DNA of 33,320 nucleotides, from NCBI GenBank assembly GCA_002710785.1, contig PAMC01000006.1, positions 1 through 33,320 of the forward strand. The letters run 5' to 3'. Origin of the DNA: a bacterium (GTDB lineage Bacteria > Patescibacteriota > Minisyncoccia > Phycocordibacterales > UBA918). The notes under the pieces were generated by a model. It made no database searches. It was not told the origin of the DNA and saw nothing but the letters and a program-made list of their open reading frames with translations. A program made the position numbers and the translations under genes. Below, in pieces: positions 8,659 to 17,224 of this stretch. The number at the start of each line of letters is the position of its first letter. Positions within the stretch are counted from its first letter, which is position 1.

Positions 8659-9837
8659 ATGCGAATTCTCTCCATTGAAACATCGTGTGACGAGACCGCT
8701 GTGAGCGTCGTGAGCGTTGGTGGCAAGTTTCCGCACGCTACGTATGCAGTAGCTGGCAACGGCCTGTACTCACAGAGTGACATTCACGCCGAGTTTGGTG
8801 GCGTCTATCCCACGGTCGCCAAGCGCGAGCACGCCAAGGCGCTGGTGCCGATGATGTACAAGGCGCTCGAGGAAGCCGAGCTGGTTAGCGAAGAGCCGAG
8901 CGAACTCAGCAAAGCACAAATGGGCGAGCTGGCGGAAATTATCATCCGTGAGCCAGAGCTCTACACGCAGCTCACACAGTGGGTCGAGCGCTTCGCTAGG
9001 CCCGACATCGACGTCATTGCCGTCACCACCGGCCCAGGCCTGGCACCAGCACTCTGGGTAGGGGTAAATTTTGCCAAAGCGTTAGCAAAAGTATGGGACA
9101 TCCCGGTCGTGCCGGTTAACCACATGGAAGGTCACGTGCTGGCGAGTATTTTTGACGTCGACCAAGACGATATGCTCTCTGACATTACCTTCCCCGCCCT
9201 CTCGCTTTTAATATCTGGTGGACACACTGAGCTGGTGCTGATGCAGAAGTGGGGTCAGTACGAAAAAATTGGCCAAACCCGCGACGACGCCGTCGGTGAA
9301 GCGTTTGATAAAGTAGCGCGCCTCATGGGCTTACCCTACCCCGGTGGCCCGCAAATAAGCAAACTGGCGCAAAAAGCGCGGGTAAAAGAACTGCCACCGT
9401 ACAAAGACGACTTGCCCCGTCCGATGCTCAATAGTGGCGACCTCGACTTCTCTTTCTCGGGCCTTAAAACGTCTGTCCGGTATGCACTTGAGGGCAAGGA
9501 GCTCTCTGAGACCGAACAAATGGCCCTCGCCCGCGACTTCGAAGACTGTGTAGCTGAAACCCTGATTGGTAAAACCAAGCAAGCCCTTGAGCAGACCGGT
9601 GCGCAAACCCTAATTGTTGGCGGTGGCGTCTCAGCCAACCAGTACCTGCGGACTCAGTTTGAACTAGAGCTCACAACCGAGTACCCCGAGCTTACCGTCT
9701 ACTTCCCAATGCCAGGGCTCTCGACTGACAACTCGGTGATGATTGCGCTCGCTGGCCACGCCAAACTCGACGGTAAGCTCGCGCCGCAAGCCGCCGTGGA
9801 GCTCCTTAAAGCCGACGGAAATAAGTCGTTGTCGTAA
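8659..9837 (+). CDS. tsaD: tRNA N6-adenosine threonylcarbamoyltransferase
   Basis: MRILSIETSCDETAVSVV, GGVYPTVAKREHAK, VNHMEGH, SGGHTELVLM, DDAVGEAFDKVARLMGLPYPGGP. The ORF start at 8623 lies inside the tRNA-like sequence. Confidence 0.97.
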   Translation: MRILSIETSCDETAVSVVSVGGKFPHATYAVAGNGLYSQSDIHAEFGGVYPTVAKREHAKALVPMMYKALEEAELVSEEPSELSKAQMGELAEIIIREPELYTQLTQWVERFARPDIDVIAVTTGPGLAPALWVGVNFAKALAKVWDIPVVPVNHMEGHVLASIFDVDQDDMLSDITFPALSLLISGGHTELVLMQKWGQYEKIGQTRDDAVGEAFDKVARLMGLPYPGGPQISKLAQKARVKELPPYKDDLPRPMLNSGDLDFSFSGLKTSVRYALEGKELSETEQMALARDFEDCVAETLIGKTKQALEQTGAQTLIVGGGVSANQYLRTQFELELTTEYPELTVYFPMPGLSTDNSVMIALAGHAKLDGKLAPQAAVELLKADGNKSLS

Positions 9838-9879
9838 AAAACTTGCTTTTTAGGTTTGAAAGCGATATAAAGGCGTCAG

Positions 9880-9906
9880 GGAAAGGGCCTTCTTCGGGCC
9901 TTTTTG
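9880..9906 (+). terminator. Intrinsic terminator after tsaD
   Basis: AAAGGGCC-TTCTTC-GGGCCTTTTT (one internal mismatch). Confidence 0.8.
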
Positions 9907-9922
9907 TTATGTCTTACCGCCT

Positions 9923-9978
9923 ATAGACCAGCGTACTACAGTCTCATACGAGGCTCTTTCCCTAGTACGCTGGTCTAT
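9923..9978. repeat. 16-bp perfect inverted repeat, 24-nt spacer
   Basis: ATAGACCAGCGTACTA ... TAGTACGCTGGTCTAT. Confidence 0.85.
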
Positions 9979-10112
9979 CGGCAGTAAATGTGGTCGAATG
10001 GTGTGTTTCGCTGTTCGCCCAGTATTATACACGTATTGACAAAAAGCTTGTCCCCTTGTGTAACAGCTCAAAATATTGACTTTTTCTTGACAATTTTTAT
10101 AGGAGGAATACC

Positions 10113-10178
10113 ATGGGTATACAATTACTTGGATGGGGAAGCTGGGTAATCGGGCGTGTGTATGTTTTGGTTCCCTAG
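10113..10178 (+). CDS. Candidate 21-aa hydrophobic small protein
   Basis: AGGAGG (10101-10106), ATG, MGIQLLGWGSWVIGRVYVLVP, TAG; TTGACA-like hexamers upstream, strong terminator downstream. Confidence 0.45.
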   Translation: MGIQLLGWGSWVIGRVYVLVP

Positions 10179-10224
10179 AAAAATTGCATACCCTACCACT
10201 TTTCATACTAATTTTTGTCTTGCG

Positions 10225-10247
10225 CTGTACCTCGGTACAGGTTTTTT
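10225..10247 (+). terminator. Intrinsic terminator of the small-ORF unit
   Basis: CTGTAC-CTCG-GTACAG-GTTTTTT. Confidence 0.85.
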
Positions 10248-10450
10248 ATTTCCCTCGAGCAACTAGTGTCACCAACACATGGTGTTCACGTATGAGCTGA
10301 GAAATCCTACCTGGTTGCACTGACCGCAAAACCGCCCGACTTCCCCACTCGTACGTGGACGTGATGCACATCCGTCCACACTAACGTTGTGTTCGTAGAG
10401 GTGGGAACTCGAACAAAACGTTACCTTTACTACGTTAAGCTCTACAACTT

Positions 10451-11209
10451 ATGTCACGAACATATGCTCGTGTGGGTACTACAGTAGTGGCGGCAATCGC
10501 CGTTATCGCAGCACTCGCACTGTACGCGACACCAGCCGAAGCTCATCACCGTGGTGGTGGCGACGACACTCGGGTTCACGTATCTAACGGCGCCCAAGTC
10601 GACAACGACGTACGCGTCCGCGCTAACACTGGCGGCAACGACGCTACTGGCGGTCGCAGTGGCGCAGGTGGCGCTGGCGGTGACGCCCGTGGTCATCGCG
10701 GTGCTGGCGGCGACGGAGGTAACTCTGGTCGCGGAGGTAACGGTGGTTCTATCAACACTGGCGAAGCCATTGCAGTTGGAACAATCCGTAACGACGTCAA
10801 CCATAACAACCTTCGCGTTGAAGGTGGTGACGATGATGACTTCTTCCCGTTCCCTCGTTTCTTCCGTGGAAGCGATGATGACACTACGGTTACTGTACGT
10901 AACCGGGCCAGCGTAATGAACGACCTAGCAGTACGTGCCAACACCGGCGGCAACGTAGCCAACGGTGGCTCTACCGGCAGCGGTGGTGAAGGCGGTGACG
11001 CCGCTCGCTCATGGCAGCGTTGGTGGTGGTGGTGGAATAACGGAGGCGAAGGTGGTAACGGTGGCACCAGCGGAGGCGCTGGTACTGGCGGAACCATCCG
11101 CACTGGCGCAGCTGGTGCTGACGGCCTCGTTGTAAACACCGTCAACCGAAACGTTGTACGCGTTGAAGGTGGTGACGATGATGACAATGGAGTTCCAATG
11201 AACATCTAG
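10451..11209 (+). CDS. Secreted Gly-rich tandem-module protein (252 aa)
   Basis: Signal peptide (VVAAIAVIAALALYATPAEA), two modules of about 115 aa each ending RVEGGDDDD, Gly-rich spacers, WWWWW run. Confidence 0.85.
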   Translation: MSRTYARVGTTVVAAIAVIAALALYATPAEAHHRGGGDDTRVHVSNGAQVDNDVRVRANTGGNDATGGRSGAGGAGGDARGHRGAGGDGGNSGRGGNGGSINTGEAIAVGTIRNDVNHNNLRVEGGDDDDFFPFPRFFRGSDDDTTVTVRNRASVMNDLAVRANTGGNVANGGSTGSGGEGGDAARSWQRWWWWWNNGGEGGNGGTSGGAGTGGTIRTGAAGADGLVVNTVNRNVVRVEGGDDDDNGVPMNI

Positions 11210-11299
11210 TCACGTCCTAACACACACCGAGAGGTTTGGGACTTCGGTCCCACCCTCTCATAAGGCTTTGGTGTAAACGAAGTCTTAGTGAGGGTAGGT

Positions 11300-11641
11300 A
11301 TGAAAAAGCTTTTAAAAACATTCGTTGGAGTGATGGGCGTCTGCGTGCTCACGGCACCATTGCTCACACTTGCGTATACGTCGGTTAGTAACTCGGTGTC
11401 GGTTTCCGCCAGCGGCGGCGAGTCTTCGGCGAGCGTGACCACAATCATCAATGGCGACGTGGTCGAGTCGTTTGAAAAGACCACGACCGACGGCGAACCA
11501 ATCGAGTACCAACACACCGTCACCGCCACCTCCAACCAGTCAGTAACGACTATCGAAACGAATACAGTAACTCACGATCGGGCGGCCCTCATGCAACAAT
11601 TACGAGCTCTACTTCTTGCGTATGTTTTACGTTTTCAATAA
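11300..11641 (+). CDS. Small secreted hypothetical protein
   Basis: MKKLLKTFVGVMGVCVLTAPLLTLAYT signal peptide, Ser/Thr-rich mature part; ORF opens at 11288. Confidence 0.75.
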   Translation: MKKLLKTFVGVMGVCVLTAPLLTLAYTSVSNSVSVSASGGESSASVTTIINGDVVESFEKTTTDGEPIEYQHTVTATSNQSVTTIETNTVTHDRAALMQQLRALLLAYVLRFQ

Positions 11642-14447
11642 GCACAATACTGCCTTTCGCGTACTTGCGGCGCTGATGATCTTTGTGTACGCAGCGTGGC
11701 TCACACCAGGTGTAGTGGCCGCCAACGAGCCACCGATTGAAGAACCTGAACCGGTGGTGGCGGAGATTCTTGAGACTGAAACCGCTGAGCCGTCGAAAAC
11801 AGAGACTGGTGGCGGTGGAGACATTGAAACCGGCGACGCAGTCAGTGAGACAACACTCGAATCAAACCTCAACTACACCGAGACCGAAACAGCAACCAGC
11901 AGCGCGGGGGGATCGAGCGATGCCGAAGTAGAAGATGCGTCTGTCGAAACCACCGAACCGTCTGCTTCCACAACAGAAACTATCGCCACAGAGAATGGTT
12001 CAAGTACGGCGTCTACTACCCCTGCCCACGGCACAACCACAATCGCAATTGAAAACGCGGCCACCTCTACCACCAACGCCACAACAACCGCTAACAGTGG
12101 CGGCAACACGGCGGTGGGTGCAGACGGCAGCATCACCACCGGTGACGCAGTCGCCTACGTAGATGTTGTGAATGTGGTAAACACCAACATCACCGACTCC
12201 ACCGGGCTGATGGACTTTATCCATAACACCCTGGGACACCAAAACATTGACCTGCGAAACGACTTCGTCAGTACATTCGTTGACACCAACACGGCTGAGA
12301 GTACTTCTCCGTGCGGCGTGACTGTGTGTGGCGACACCGCAGTGCACGCCACAAACACCGCGGTCATCACCAACGACATTGTAGTCACCGCCAATAGTGG
12401 CGGTAACCAGGTGGGTGCAGACGGCAGCATCACCACTGGTGACGCGTACGCGAGCGCGAACATCATTAACGTTGCCAACACTAACATCACCGATTCTAAC
12501 TACCTGCTCTTGGTGTTTAATAACTTTAATGATCTCTCAGGCGATATTGTGCTGCCGAGCAGCTCCTTCTTTGCTGATATATTTGCTGGCCCACACGGTG
12601 GCACTCAAGCTGTAACCACTAGCAACGACGCAACGGTCACTAACGACGTAGCGGTTGGTGCGCATACCGGCGACAACAGTACTGAGAGTGGCACCGTGGT
12701 GACCGGCAGTAGTATCGCTACCGCAAACGTACTCAACCAGCTCAATACTAACCTTGTTAACACCAGCTCATTCTCAATGCTCATCCGGGTCCACGGCGAG
12801 TGGAGCGGCGACATTTACGGCCTCCCCGAAGGTATGAGCTGGGAGCAAACGAGCGACGGTGTCCGCGTCTACAGCACTAGTGGTGGAAGTGGTAGTGGTG
12901 GTGGTTCACACAGCTACACCAACCAAGCAACCATTAGCAACGACGTTGAGGTGTACGCACTCACCGGCGACAACCGCGCCGGCAACAACGGGAGCATTAC
13001 GACCGGTGACGCGGTGGCCGATGCCAACATCATCAATATCGCTAACACCAATGTGGTAAGTAGCAACTGGTCAAATCTTATCTTCTCTATCTACGGAGAT
13101 TGGAATGGCAATCTAAGCTTTGGTGCTACCGACTTGTGGCTCGGTGTACAAGCCGAGTCTGCGCGAACGCCACTCATGCCGGGTGATGAGGTGCGCTACA
13201 CCTACACCGTCTTCAACATGGGTGATGTGACTGCCCGCGACGTAATGCTCAACATCCAAACCGAGCTCGACAGCTTGCAGTTCACCTCTGGCACTGCACT
13301 AACCGGGGCAACCAGTACGTACACCCGCCAGTGGAACGTGCCTGACTTAGCTCCTGGCGAAACGTACGAGTTTACCGCGCCAGCAAGCATTCACGCCGGA
13401 CTGCCAAGTGACGTGCAGTCAGCGGTACCACTCTACGCCCACGTCTACTCAAGCGGTGTCGATGCCGACCCAGGCAACAATAGCGACGATATTATCGTCT
13501 ACGTTGGAGAAACGCGCAGCAATGACGCCAACTATAGCCCGCGCTTCCCTGCTAAGCTCACAGTGACGAAAACAGCCACAGCAGCTACTGCGCAGATCGG
13601 CGACACAATCGACTACACCATCACCATCCATAACCGCGGCGGCCAACTCTTTGAGGCGCTCTTAGTTGATACGCTCCGCGATAGTGCTGGTACCATTCTC
13701 AACGAGCAGGTATGGCCACTGGACACTATCCGCAACGACGACACCATTACCGTGGAGTACAGCATTGTTCTTGACGGTACTACCAACAACACTGAACTCA
13801 CAAACGAGGCACAGGTGGTCGGCTTTCATGGCAGCACAGTGCGCAAGTACCAGGTCGCGTACGAATCTGAAATTGCGTCACACACCCTTACTGTGGGTGA
13901 ACCGGAGGCCCGCGTGCTTGGCGCTAGTACCACCTGCACGCCGTACCTCACCACCTACCTGCGCTATGGTGCCGCCAACGACGCTACTGACACTGAGCGA
14001 CTTAACGCCTTCTTACAAGTGTATACCGACGAGCAGCTTGAAGTTACTGATCAATTTACGGCTGCAACCGAACGAGCTGTGCGCCAATTCCAAGCCGAGC
14101 AGGCTGCGGAGGTGCTGGCTCCGTGGGGAATTGCCGGGCCAACTGGCTACGTCTACTACACCACGCAAAAGCGAATCAACGAGATTATGTGTGAGGGTAC
14201 GGTCGCTTTCCCGCTCAGCAGTGTGCAGCTACAAGAAATTGCCTGGTACCGCAACCAGCGCCCAACTATCGCGAGCAACACTGGCGGCAACCCAACACCC
14301 GAAGCGTCAGTAGCACAAACTAACGTACGCGACGAAAACCAAACCCAGTGGCCGCTAGCACTGCCAAGCAGCAGCCTCCTTGGCGTTTGGCAAAACCGGG
14401 TGGAATCACTGGCCAAGCGAGTGCGCGACAGCCTTTCAATCCGCTAG
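11616..14447 (+). CDS. Large secreted surface protein: repeat modules, DUF11-like and peptidoglycan-binding-like domains
   Basis: Signal peptide; repeated NDVxVxAxTGxN...GSITTGDAxAxANIxNxxNTN; LTVTKTATAATAQIGDTIDYTITIHNRGG (DUF11-like); C-terminal YLRYGAAND...ATERAVRQFQAEQ (PG_binding_1-like). Start TTG 11616 or ATG 11622. Confidence 0.9.
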   Translation: MRMFYVFNKHNTAFRVLAALMIFVYAAWLTPGVVAANEPPIEEPEPVVAEILETETAEPSKTETGGGGDIETGDAVSETTLESNLNYTETETATSSAGGSSDAEVEDASVETTEPSASTTETIATENGSSTASTTPAHGTTTIAIENAATSTTNATTTANSGGNTAVGADGSITTGDAVAYVDVVNVVNTNITDSTGLMDFIHNTLGHQNIDLRNDFVSTFVDTNTAESTSPCGVTVCGDTAVHATNTAVITNDIVVTANSGGNQVGADGSITTGDAYASANIINVANTNITDSNYLLLVFNNFNDLSGDIVLPSSSFFADIFAGPHGGTQAVTTSNDATVTNDVAVGAHTGDNSTESGTVVTGSSIATANVLNQLNTNLVNTSSFSMLIRVHGEWSGDIYGLPEGMSWEQTSDGVRVYSTSGGSGSGGGSHSYTNQATISNDVEVYALTGDNRAGNNGSITTGDAVADANIINIANTNVVSSNWSNLIFSIYGDWNGNLSFGATDLWLGVQAESARTPLMPGDEVRYTYTVFNMGDVTARDVMLNIQTELDSLQFTSGTALTGATSTYTRQWNVPDLAPGETYEFTAPASIHAGLPSDVQSAVPLYAHVYSSGVDADPGNNSDDIIVYVGETRSNDANYSPRFPAKLTVTKTATAATAQIGDTIDYTITIHNRGGQLFEALLVDTLRDSAGTILNEQVWPLDTIRNDDTITVEYSIVLDGTTNNTELTNEAQVVGFHGSTVRKYQVAYESEIASHTLTVGEPEARVLGASTTCTPYLTTYLRYGAANDATDTERLNAFLQVYTDEQLEVTDQFTAATERAVRQFQAEQAAEVLAPWGIAGPTGYVYYTTQKRINEIMCEGTVAFPLSSVQLQEIAWYRNQRPTIASNTGGNPTPEASVAQTNVRDENQTQWPLALPSSSLLGVWQNRVESLAKRVRDSLSIR

Positions 14448-14516
14448 TAGTAATTGCCTCGCGAAGAACGCAGCAAACCTTTAAATGGCTACGCAGTCGT
14501 GCTACGATGGCACTCT

Positions 14517-16754
14517 ATGAGCGAGGAGCAAAAACAACCAGAAAAACAGGATATTCCTGAAGTTTTTCTGAGTCCGTACAACCCCAAAGAACACGAAGAT
14601 GCGCTCTACCACATGTGGGAAGAGAGTGGCTATTTTAACCCCGACGTGTGTATCGAAAAAGGTGTCACTGCACCCGACGCGGAGCCGTTTTCGATGGTGC
14701 TCCCGCCCCCAAACGTAACCGGCACGCTCCACATGGGTCATGCCGCAATGCTGGCTGTAGAAGACATCCTTACCCGGTACAACCGTATGCTCGGGAAGCG
14801 CACGCTGTGGATCCCCGGGACCGACTCTGCCGCCATGGCTACGCAGAGTAAGGTTGAAGGTCTCATCTACAAAGAAGAGAAGAAGCGTCGCGACGAGATT
14901 GGTCGTGAGGAACTTTTAAAACGTATTAATGCTTTTGCTGAAGAGAGCAAAGACACCATCATTGGCCAGACCAAGAAAATGGGCTCGAGTCTCGATTGGA
15001 GCCGCTATGCCTTTACGCTTGATGAAACCCGCTACAACGCGGTCATGGAGGCCTTTGTTCGTATGTACAATGACGGACTTATTTACCGCGGTGCCCGCAG
15101 CGTGAACTGGGACCCAGCCATGCAGACAACGGTGTCTGACGACGAGGTCGTCTACGAAGAAAAGAACAGTCCCTTCTACTATTTTAAGTACGGCCCGTTC
15201 ACGATTGGCACGGTGCGCCCGGAGACTAAGTTTGGCGACAAGTACGTGGTGATGCACCCCGACGACAAGCGCTACGCCGAGTACGAACATGGCCAGCAAA
15301 TTGATGTTGAGTGGATCAACGGTCCGATTACCGCCACCATTATTAAAGACGAAGCAGCCGACCCGGAGATGGGCTCGGGCGTCATGACTATCACCCCGTG
15401 GCACAGTGCTGTCGACTTCGAGATCGCGCAGCGGCACAACCTCGATATAGAGCAAGTTATTGATGAGCGGGGGTGCCTGATGGAAATTGCTGGTGAGTTT
15501 GCCGGCATGCACATCAAAAAAGCCCGGCCGGCCATTATTGAGAAAATGCAAGCCAAGGGACTCATCGAGAAAGTTGATGAGAGCTACACACACAACGTCG
15601 CCACCAACGAACGCGGCGGTGGCATGATCGAGCCGCAAATTAAAGAGCAATGGTTTATTGCGGTCAATAAAGAGTTTGCCATGGGGCACTCAGAGGTTCC
15701 GGGCGTGGCTGAAGGTGACACGGTAACCTTAAAAGAACTCATGATTAAAACCGTCGAATCTGGCGGTACCGAGATCTTCCCTGAGCGCTTCAAACGGGTG
15801 TACTACAACTGGATTAATAACCTGCACGATTGGTGTATCTCGAGGCAGATTTGGTACGGGCACCGCATTCCAGCTTGGTTTAAAAACAGCGAAGTGAAAG
15901 TGCAGGTAGAGAGCCCTGGCGCTGGCTGGGAGCAAGACCCAGACACACTCGACACCTGGTTCTCGAGTGGGTTATGGACGATGTCGACTCTCGGCTGGCC
16001 AGCGGCAACCGACGATTTTGCCACCTACCACCCAACGACAGTCCTCGAGACTGGTTACGACATTATCTTCTTTTGGGTGGCGCGCATGATTCTCATGACC
16101 ACCTACTTAACCGGCCAGGTACCTTTTAAAAACGTCTACCTCCACGGCCTCGTTCGAGACAAAAGCGGCAAAAAGATGAGCAAGAGCCTCGGCAACGTTA
16201 TTAACCCGCTCGACATGATTGAACAGTTCGGTGCCGATGCTACCCGCCTCTCGCTGATTGTTGGTGCGGCACCCGGCAACGATATGCCGCTCGGCGAAGA
16301 CAAGGTGCGGGCGTACAAAAAGTTTGCTAACAAAATTTGGAACATCAGCCGTTTTATCTTGACCAGCGTCGCTGACGCCGAGCAAAGCGCCACACCAGTC
16401 CTGAGTGAGCGCGATCAGGAAATCTTGGCCGGACTGGCTCGCACTGTGACTGAAGTAAGTGCTGAGATTGATAGGTTTAACCTCTACATCGCCGCAGAGA
16501 AGTCCTACCACTATGTCTGGCACGAGCTGGCTGATGTAATTCTCGAAGAATCGAAAGATATTATTAACGGTGACGACGCAGCAGCCAAAGCGGCGCGACA
16601 ATACGTACTCACTCGTTGTCTCATCGACTCACTCAAGCTGCTCCACCCGTTTATGCCTTTCATTACCGAAGCCGTTTGGCAAGAACTGCCTGAGGAAATG
16701 CGTGACGCTGAACAGCTGATGGTTGCACCGTGGCCAGTTGCGAAAGCTGAGTAG
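14517..16754 (+). CDS. valS: Valyl-tRNA synthetase
   Basis: PPPNVTGTLHMGHA (HIGH), GKKMSKSLGNVINP (KMSKS), DWCISRQIWYGHRIPAW. Start at MSEEQKQ, 8 nt after TACGAT. Confidence 0.97.
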   Translation: MSEEQKQPEKQDIPEVFLSPYNPKEHEDALYHMWEESGYFNPDVCIEKGVTAPDAEPFSMVLPPPNVTGTLHMGHAAMLAVEDILTRYNRMLGKRTLWIPGTDSAAMATQSKVEGLIYKEEKKRRDEIGREELLKRINAFAEESKDTIIGQTKKMGSSLDWSRYAFTLDETRYNAVMEAFVRMYNDGLIYRGARSVNWDPAMQTTVSDDEVVYEEKNSPFYYFKYGPFTIGTVRPETKFGDKYVVMHPDDKRYAEYEHGQQIDVEWINGPITATIIKDEAADPEMGSGVMTITPWHSAVDFEIAQRHNLDIEQVIDERGCLMEIAGEFAGMHIKKARPAIIEKMQAKGLIEKVDESYTHNVATNERGGGMIEPQIKEQWFIAVNKEFAMGHSEVPGVAEGDTVTLKELMIKTVESGGTEIFPERFKRVYYNWINNLHDWCISRQIWYGHRIPAWFKNSEVKVQVESPGAGWEQDPDTLDTWFSSGLWTMSTLGWPAATDDFATYHPTTVLETGYDIIFFWVARMILMTTYLTGQVPFKNVYLHGLVRDKSGKKMSKSLGNVINPLDMIEQFGADATRLSLIVGAAPGNDMPLGEDKVRAYKKFANKIWNISRFILTSVADAEQSATPVLSERDQEILAGLARTVTEVSAEIDRFNLYIAAEKSYHYVWHELADVILEESKDIINGDDAAAKAARQYVLTRCLIDSLKLLHPFMPFITEAVWQELPEEMRDAEQLMVAPWPVAKAE

Positions 16755-16797
16755 TTTGGTAAGTTGGGGTTAGGCGAGAAACATCAAGGTAAGACTG

Positions 16798-17022
16798 ATG
16801 GAAATTAAACAATTCAACGTTTGCCCCACAACTCTGGCTGTAAGATGTGTTGTAGGTACTAAGACGCTCGAAGGAACTCTCCGAAAGCGTCAACCAGCAC
16901 CAGACGGTTATATTCTGGTAATTGACCTGGGAAAAGAGTCGCCAAACCTAGTCCTGCATGAACCAGTTTGTCAAAAGGGTCGAGGGCACGTCACACATCA
17001 ACCGAATTTGGGCGCTCAGTAG
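16798..17022 (+). CDS. Small hypothetical protein (74 aa)
   Basis: ORF with coding-like composition between valS and a hairpin-rich intergenic region. Confidence 0.4.
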   Translation: MEIKQFNVCPTTLAVRCVVGTKTLEGTLRKRQPAPDGYILVIDLGKESPNLVLHEPVCQKGRGHVTHQPNLGAQ

Positions 17023-17038
17023 CGCGCCTTTTTCTTTT

Positions 17039-17070
17039 GCCCGGAGGCAGCCAACGGCCGTCTCCGGGCC
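17039..17070. terminator. GC-rich hairpin downstream of the small ORF
   Basis: GCCCGGAG...CTCCGGGC, preceded by a second hairpin GGCGC...GCGCC-TTTTTC near 17012-17036. Confidence 0.55.
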
Positions 17071-17224
17071 TGGTAAAATAAAACGTAAATGGATCCCACC
17101 ACTACTTTGTTGCAGTGGGCACCATAGCACATATGAAACGTAGCATCTGGTCGAAACAAATTACCAATACTGGCGTAACGGCGCGCGCGTCAGCTTTGCT
17201 GGCAGCGACAAAGTAAGGGTCGGG

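Noticed and set aside
10454-11205. Antisense ORFs opposite the Gly-rich secreted gene
   Set aside because: Pro/Ser/Thr-rich shadows of a GC-biased repetitive coding strand.
10451-11209. CRISPR-like or DNA tandem array reading of the repeated sequences
   Set aside because: Repeats are protein-level modules with only short identical DNA stretches (e.g. 27 nt at 10814 and 11159) 345 bp apart, not regularly spaced short repeats.
14916-15689. 257-aa antisense ORF inside valS
   Set aside because: Shadow ORF opposite a confidently identified valS; no recognisable motifs.
17133-17216. 27-codon ORF MKRSIWSKQITNTGVTARASALLAATK before the PrsW-like gene
   Set aside because: No clear initiation signal or composition supporting translation; could be chance.
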